DNA of 10,327 nt. It comes from Planctomycetota bacterium. GTDB taxonomy: Bacteria > Planctomycetota > UBA1135 > GCA-002686595. Positions 5,785-10,327 of the stretch are shown here, piece after piece. The stretch is from positions 1 to 10,327 of the forward strand of contig JAQBVH010000056.1 in assembly GCA_027623615.1 (NCBI GenBank), in the 5' to 3' direction. Below the pieces are notes generated by a model. That model did not search any database and was not told the DNA's origin. It worked only from the letters and a program-made list of their open reading frames with translations. A program made the position numbers and the translations under genes. Numbering within the stretch: the stretch's first letter is position 1; each line of letters begins with the position of its first letter.

Positions 5785-7154
5785 TGTTCCGACGCATCCT
5801 CATCGCCAACCGGGGTGAAATCGCCCAGCGGATCATCCGTGCCTGCCGCGAGATGGGCGTGGAGTCAGTGGCGGTCTACTCCGAGGCGGACGCCGGCGCG
5901 ATCTACCTGCGCCAGGCGGACGAGACGATCTGTATCGGCCGCGCTGCGGGCAGCGAGAGCTACCTGAACATCCCCTCGATCATCAGTGCCGCCGAGATCG
6001 CGGACGTCGAGGCCATCCACCCGGGCTACGGCTTCCTGTCCGAGAACGCCCACTTCGCCGAGGTCTGCCGCAGCTGCCGCATCGAGTTCATCGGTCCCGA
6101 TGCAGAGACGATCGCGTCCGTGGGTAACAAGGCCCGCGCCCGGGAGATCGCGATCCAGGCCAAGGTCCCGGTCGTGCCCGGCAGCGATGGGGCGGTGCGC
6201 GACGAGGAGCACGCCGTCGAGTGCGCGCGCGCGATCGGCTACCCGGTGATGATCAAGGCGGCCAGCGGTGGTGGGGGCCGCGGGATGCGCGTCGCCTCGA
6301 ACGAGCCGAGCATGCGTACCGGTTTCCGTGCCGCCCAGGCCGAGGCCAAGGGTGCCTTCGGCGACGACACGATCTACCTGGAAAAATTCGTCGAACACGG
6401 CCGCCACGTGGAGATCCAGATCCTCGCGGACCGCGAGGGCAACGTGATCCATCTGGGCGAGCGGGACTGCTCGATCCAGCGCCGGCACCAGAAGCTGATC
6501 GAGGAGGCTCCCTCCCCGGTCCTGAACAACAAGCAGCGCGACAGGCTGGGCGCCGCGGCCATCCGCATGGCCAAGCAGTCGGGCTACCACAACGCCGGCA
6601 CGGTCGAGTTCCTGCTCGACAAGGACGGGAACTTCTATTTCATCGAGGTCAACGCTCGCATCCAGGTCGAGCACCCGGTGACCGAGCTCGTCACCGGCGT
6701 CGATATCATCCAGGAGCAGCTGCGGATCGCCGCCGGCGAGCCCCTGCGCTACCGGCAGAAGGACATCCACGTCCGGGGCCACGCCATCGAGTGCAGGATC
6801 AACGCCGAGGACCCGGAAAAAGATTTCCGACCCTCGCCTGGGGAGATCCGCGCGTTCATCCCGCCCGGGGGGCCGGGAGTGCGGGTCGACAGTCACTGCT
6901 ACAGTGGCTACCGGATTCCGCCGAACTACGACTCGATGATCGGCAAGCTCCTCGTGCACCGGAACACCCGGGAAGAAGCCATCCGCTGCGCCATGCGGGC
7001 TCTGGACGAGTTCGTGATCGAGGGGCCGAAGACGACGATTCCGTTCTTGCGAGACGTCCTGGAGCACAACGAGTTCCAGACAGGGCGCCACGACACCGGG
7101 TTCGTCGAACGTTTCTTCGGCGCTCACCCGCCCGGCGGGCGCGACGGCAAATGA
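5784..7154 (+). CDS. accC: Acetyl-CoA carboxylase biotin carboxylase subunit
   Basis: A 456-residue biotin carboxylase, near the E. coli length of 449. It uses ATP and bicarbonate to carboxylate the biotin on AccB. The N-terminal domain begins [20 protein letters not shown], followed by [11 protein letters not shown]. The ATP-grasp region has Lys116, Lys158 before the SGGGGRGM glycine loop, the [13 protein letters not shown] strand, [21 protein letters not shown] with Lys237, Glu275, and the metal and catalytic stretch [16 protein letters not shown] (Glu288, Asn290, Arg292). Arg338 lies in the later [11 protein letters not shown] motif. The usual NTRIQVEHP reads NARIQVEHP here, which leaves the catalytic residues intact. 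The ATG at 5784 shares one base with the accB stop and gives the canonical [12 protein letters not shown] start, so the longer open frame upstream is not used. It overlaps the next gene by four bases (ATGA). Confidence 0.97.
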   Translation: MFRRILIANRGEIAQRIIRACREMGVESVAVYSEADAGAIYLRQADETICIGRAAGSESYLNIPSIISAAEIADVEAIHPGYGFLSENAHFAEVCRSCRIEFIGPDAETIASVGNKARAREIAIQAKVPVVPGSDGAVRDEEHAVECARAIGYPVMIKAASGGGGRGMRVASNEPSMRTGFRAAQAEAKGAFGDDTIYLEKFVEHGRHVEIQILADREGNVIHLGERDCSIQRRHQKLIEEAPSPVLNNKQRDRLGAAAIRMAKQSGYHNAGTVEFLLDKDGNFYFIEVNARIQVEHPVTELVTGVDIIQEQLRIAAGEPLRYRQKDIHVRGHAIECRINAEDPEKDFRPSPGEIRAFIPPGGPGVRVDSHCYSGYRIPPNYDSMIGKLLVHRNTREEAIRCAMRALDEFVIEGPKTTIPFLRDVLEHNEFQTGRHDTGFVERFFGAHPPGGRDGK

Positions 7155-8059
7155 TGCGCATCCTCCTCGGAACCCTCCTGACCGCCCTCCTGACGGGCTG
7201 CACCATCTCGACCCAGCGCCACCCCGGCCCGATGGCCTCGGCGGTCCCCGACCTGCCCCCTGGCACGACGGACCTGTACCCCGCCGGTCCCGAGGAGGTC
7301 ATCATCACTCGCCTGGCCGACCCCGTCTTCGTGCGGCGACCCGGGGAGTCCTCTAGCTTCCCGCTCTACTACTACCGCAAGCAGGAGCGCATGAACGCGG
7401 GCTCCTGGGTGTTCGCGGGCGCCGGGGGACGGGTCGAGGTGCTCTACCCCGGCGGGACCTCGGTCACACTGATCGGGCGCGGCGCCGGGATCATTGGCTC
7501 CGAGAGCCGGGGCGAGCCCCTGTTCTTCCTGCGCCAGTGCGACCGCGCTGTGCTGCACCTGTCCGACCAGGAGCAGGTGCGCCTGCTCGGCGGCGCGGTC
7601 TTGACCGGGGACAGCGGCCCGATCGGTCTCGCGAATCTGCGTGGCGAGATCCTGCGCGTCACGAACCGCAGCCTGACGACCTGCTGGGTGGCGTATCGCG
7701 AGGAGGTCCTTCAGCTGGATCCGGCCGAGGTGGTCGAGCTGCCCCTGCTCGATGCTGGCACCGGCCCACTGGAAGAGCCAACCGACTTCCGCAGCCTGCG
7801 GGTGGGCGAGGCCGGCCCGCGGCTGCAGGTGCGCGGTGATGTCGAGGTGACGCAGGACGGCGACAGCGCCCGCTTGACGGCGGTCGGGGCCCACGAGGTC
7901 CTGGCCATGGGCCTGCGCTTGCGCATGGACCCCGGGGATGAGGTCTTGCTCGCCCCCCTCGACGACCTGCCGGCCTCCGCCGCGCCCGCGAACGACCTGC
8001 CTCGGGCTGATCCCACCAACGCGGGCGACTCCGGCGCGAACGCCGGCCTCCCCGAGTGA
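7151..8059 (+). CDS. Putative lipoprotein of unknown function, beta-rich
   Basis: A 302-residue protein. It starts [17 protein letters not shown], a short lipoprotein signal peptide whose lipobox LTGC predicts lipidation of Cys17. Thr, not Asp, follows the cysteine, which by the E. coli rule favours the outer membrane. The mature part is mostly short alternating strands without membrane segments: a proline-rich stretch at about 24-46, a strand-rich domain at about 50-150 ([19 protein letters not shown] is its most distinctive run), a second strand-rich part to about 265, and a disordered Ala/Asp/Pro tail. The glycine-turn pattern loosely recalls FecR-like domains, but I cannot claim the family. 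Its ATG overlaps the accC stop by four bases, and its own stop is 29 bases before the next start, so it is very likely in the accBC operon. An envelope role is inferred from the lipobox and neighbours only. Confidence 0.82.
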   Translation: MMRILLGTLLTALLTGCTISTQRHPGPMASAVPDLPPGTTDLYPAGPEEVIITRLADPVFVRRPGESSSFPLYYYRKQERMNAGSWVFAGAGGRVEVLYPGGTSVTLIGRGAGIIGSESRGEPLFFLRQCDRAVLHLSDQEQVRLLGGAVLTGDSGPIGLANLRGEILRVTNRSLTTCWVAYREEVLQLDPAEVVELPLLDAGTGPLEEPTDFRSLRVGEAGPRLQVRGDVEVTQDGDSARLTAVGAHEVLAMGLRLRMDPGDEVLLAPLDDLPASAAPANDLPRADPTNAGDSGANAGLPE

Positions 8060-8088
8060 CTCCGTCCTCTCTCCCCGATTTCTCACCA

Positions 8089-9054
<966 letters not shown>

Positions 9055-9082
9055 TTCCCACCCCAACCCTGTAGCTATCGCC

Positions 9083-10327
9083 ATGTGTGGCATCGTCGGA
9101 GCCATTCTCGCTGAGGGCAGCGTCGTCCAGAGTCTCGTCGAGGGTCTGCGCGTCCTGGAATACCGCGGGTACGACAGCTCGGGGGTCGCGGTGGCCCGTG
9201 AGACCGGCATCCAGGTCCGCAAGAGACAAGGCCGGCTCGCCATCCTCGAGAGCGAGCTGGCCGACGGCGCCCTCGACGGGGCCCTGGCCGGGGTCGGGCA
9301 CACACGCTGGGCGACCCATGGTCCGCCGAGCGACCGCAACGCCCATCCGCACCTGGGGGACGGCGGCGCCGTGGCCGTGGTGCACAACGGCATCATCGAG
9401 AACTACCTGACCCTCAAGGAGGAGCTCGGCCAAGCCGGCGTCAAGTTCGAGTCGGACACCGACACCGAGGTCCTCGCGCACCTGATCGCGCGTGAGCTCG
9501 CCGCGGCGCCCAGCCTGGCCGAGGCGGTGCGCCGCAGCCTCAAGCGAGTCGACGGCTACTACGCCCTGGCCGTGCTCACGGTTGGGGAGAACGGCCCCGA
9601 GGTCGTCTGTGCCCGCCAGGGCCCGCCGCTCGCGATCACCTCGACCGCGGACGCGGCCTACCTGGCCTCGGACCTCCTGGGCCTGCTGCCCTACAGCAAC
9701 CACATCAGCTTCCTCGAGGACGGGGACCTGGCCATCCTCACCCCGGGCAAGGTGCAGATCACAGACCTGGACGGCAAGGCGGTCGAGCGCCTGCCCAAGC
9801 GTGTCGACTGGGACCCGGGCGATTCCGGTCTCGGGCACTGGCCGCACCACATGCTCAAGGAGATCCATGAGCAACCCGACGTGCTCGCACGCACCGCCTT
9901 CGGGGTGATCGACATGGCGGAGGGCGATGTGCGCTTCGGCGACGGAGGCCTCTCGAACGAGTTCCTGAAGGACGTGGAGCGGGTGCAGGTCGTGGCCTGC
10001 GGCACCGCCCTGCATGCAGGGATGATCGCGAGCTACCTGATCGAGGGCCTGGCCAAGGTCCCCGTCGACGTGGACTTCGCCAGCGAGTTCCGCTACCGCG
10101 ACCCCATCATCGTTCCGAACACGATGGCCCTCGCGGTCACCCAGTCGGGCGAGACCGCGGACACCCTCGCGGCGTCGCGCCTGGCGAGGGAGAAGGGCGC
10201 CAAGGTCGCCGCGATCTGCAACGTCGCCGGCTCGAGTCAGGTGCGTGAGTCCGATGCCTGCCTGCTGACCCAGGCCGGACCCGAGATCGGGGTGGCCAGC
10301 ACCAAGGCCTTCACCGCGCAGGTGACC
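9083..10327 (+). CDS. glmS: Glutamine--fructose-6-phosphate aminotransferase (isomerizing), 3' end outside window
   Basis: The first 415 residues of GlmS; the full protein is usually about 610, so roughly the last 195 are missing. GlmS takes ammonia from glutamine and converts fructose-6-phosphate to glucosamine-6-phosphate, the entry to UDP-GlcNAc for peptidoglycan and other surface sugars. The N-terminal glutaminase begins MCGIVGAI, with Cys2 as nucleophile after Met removal, then EYRGYDSSG, GHTRWATHG, HNGIIENY and DTDTEVLAHLI. After the linker HHMLKEIHEQP the first SIS isomerase domain shows CGTALHAG, ASEFRYRDP, TQSGETADT and CNVAGSS, and the visible part ends in the EIGVASTKAFTAQ stretch. 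The ATG at 9083 is fixed by the requirement for Cys at position 2. It starts 28 bases after the preceding stop with no clear Shine-Dalgarno, and probably belongs to the same transcription unit. The frame is open to the window end. Confidence 0.97.
   Translation, partial: MCGIVGAILAEGSVVQSLVEGLRVLEYRGYDSSGVAVARETGIQVRKRQGRLAILESELADGALDGALAGVGHTRWATHGPPSDRNAHPHLGDGGAVAVVHNGIIENYLTLKEELGQAGVKFESDTDTEVLAHLIARELAAAPSLAEAVRRSLKRVDGYYALAVLTVGENGPEVVCARQGPPLAITSTADAAYLASDLLGLLPYSNHISFLEDGDLAILTPGKVQITDLDGKAVERLPKRVDWDPGDSGLGHWPHHMLKEIHEQPDVLARTAFGVIDMAEGDVRFGDGGLSNEFLKDVERVQVVACGTALHAGMIASYLIEGLAKVPVDVDFASEFRYRDPIIVPNTMALAVTQSGETADTLAASRLAREKGAKVAAICNVAGSSQVRESDACLLTQAGPEIGVASTKAFTAQVT

Noticed and set aside
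5865..7127. A 420-codon antisense open frame inside accC
   Set aside because: It mirrors the highly conserved AccC coding sequence, and its Val/Asp/Leu-rich translation has no recognisable motif.
6221..7150. A long N-terminal extension of the lipoprotein gene through accC
   Set aside because: It is the out-of-frame shadow of accC. The ATG at 7151 starts a clear lipoprotein signal peptide.
9055..9082. A glmS ribozyme upstream of glmS
   Set aside because: Only 28 bases separate the two genes, far too short for the ribozyme, and it is known mainly from Gram-positive bacteria.

Overview
The window is GC-rich, almost fully coding, and reads as an ordinary stretch of a bacterial chromosome. The best clue to the organism is the small gene at 321-731. 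Its protein matches my memory of the Minf_1886 / TIGR04138 family, which is largely restricted to Planctomycetota and Verrucomicrobiota. With the high GC content and the repeat-bearing S41 protease, a planctomycete is the most likely source. This was judged by eye from motifs, without a database search.

Layout. (1) 1-2034, plus strand: the 3' end of an unidentified gene, the Minf_1886 family gene overlapping it by 17 bp, and an AI-2E family permease starting at a TTG one base after the Minf_1886 stop. The three look like one transcription unit. (2) 2051-2081: a perfect 13-bp hairpin between convergent genes, probably a shared terminator. (3) 2102-4504, minus strand: a large exported S41 (C-terminal processing type) protease with a helical-repeat N-terminus, a PDZ domain, a Ser/Lys catalytic domain and an EF-hand-like insertion. 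(4) 4505-4686: the spacer between the divergent protease and moaC, containing small inverted repeats. (5) 4687-5196, plus strand: moaC for molybdenum cofactor synthesis, apparently alone. (6) 5314-10327, plus strand: accB, accC, an unrecognised lipoprotein, a UDP-glucuronate decarboxylase-like sugar-nucleotide enzyme and glmS (cut by the window end). accB/accC and accC/lipoprotein overlap at their stop and start codons, and the next genes follow within about 30 bp.

How the genes fit together. The 5314-10327 run is mainly a supply line for the cell envelope. AccB and AccC make the carboxybiotin needed for malonyl-CoA and so fatty acids. The decarboxylase makes UDP-xylose for surface polysaccharides, and GlmS makes glucosamine-6-phosphate, the first committed step to UDP-GlcNAc. 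The lipoprotein in the middle has no function I can name, but its coupling to these genes suggests an envelope role.

I see no mobile element, CRISPR array, phage gene, tRNA or rRNA, and no clear new system. The points most worth a second look are the architecture of the S41 protease (helical repeats plus a calcium-loop-like insertion close to the catalytic lysine) and the unknown lipoprotein tied to accBC.
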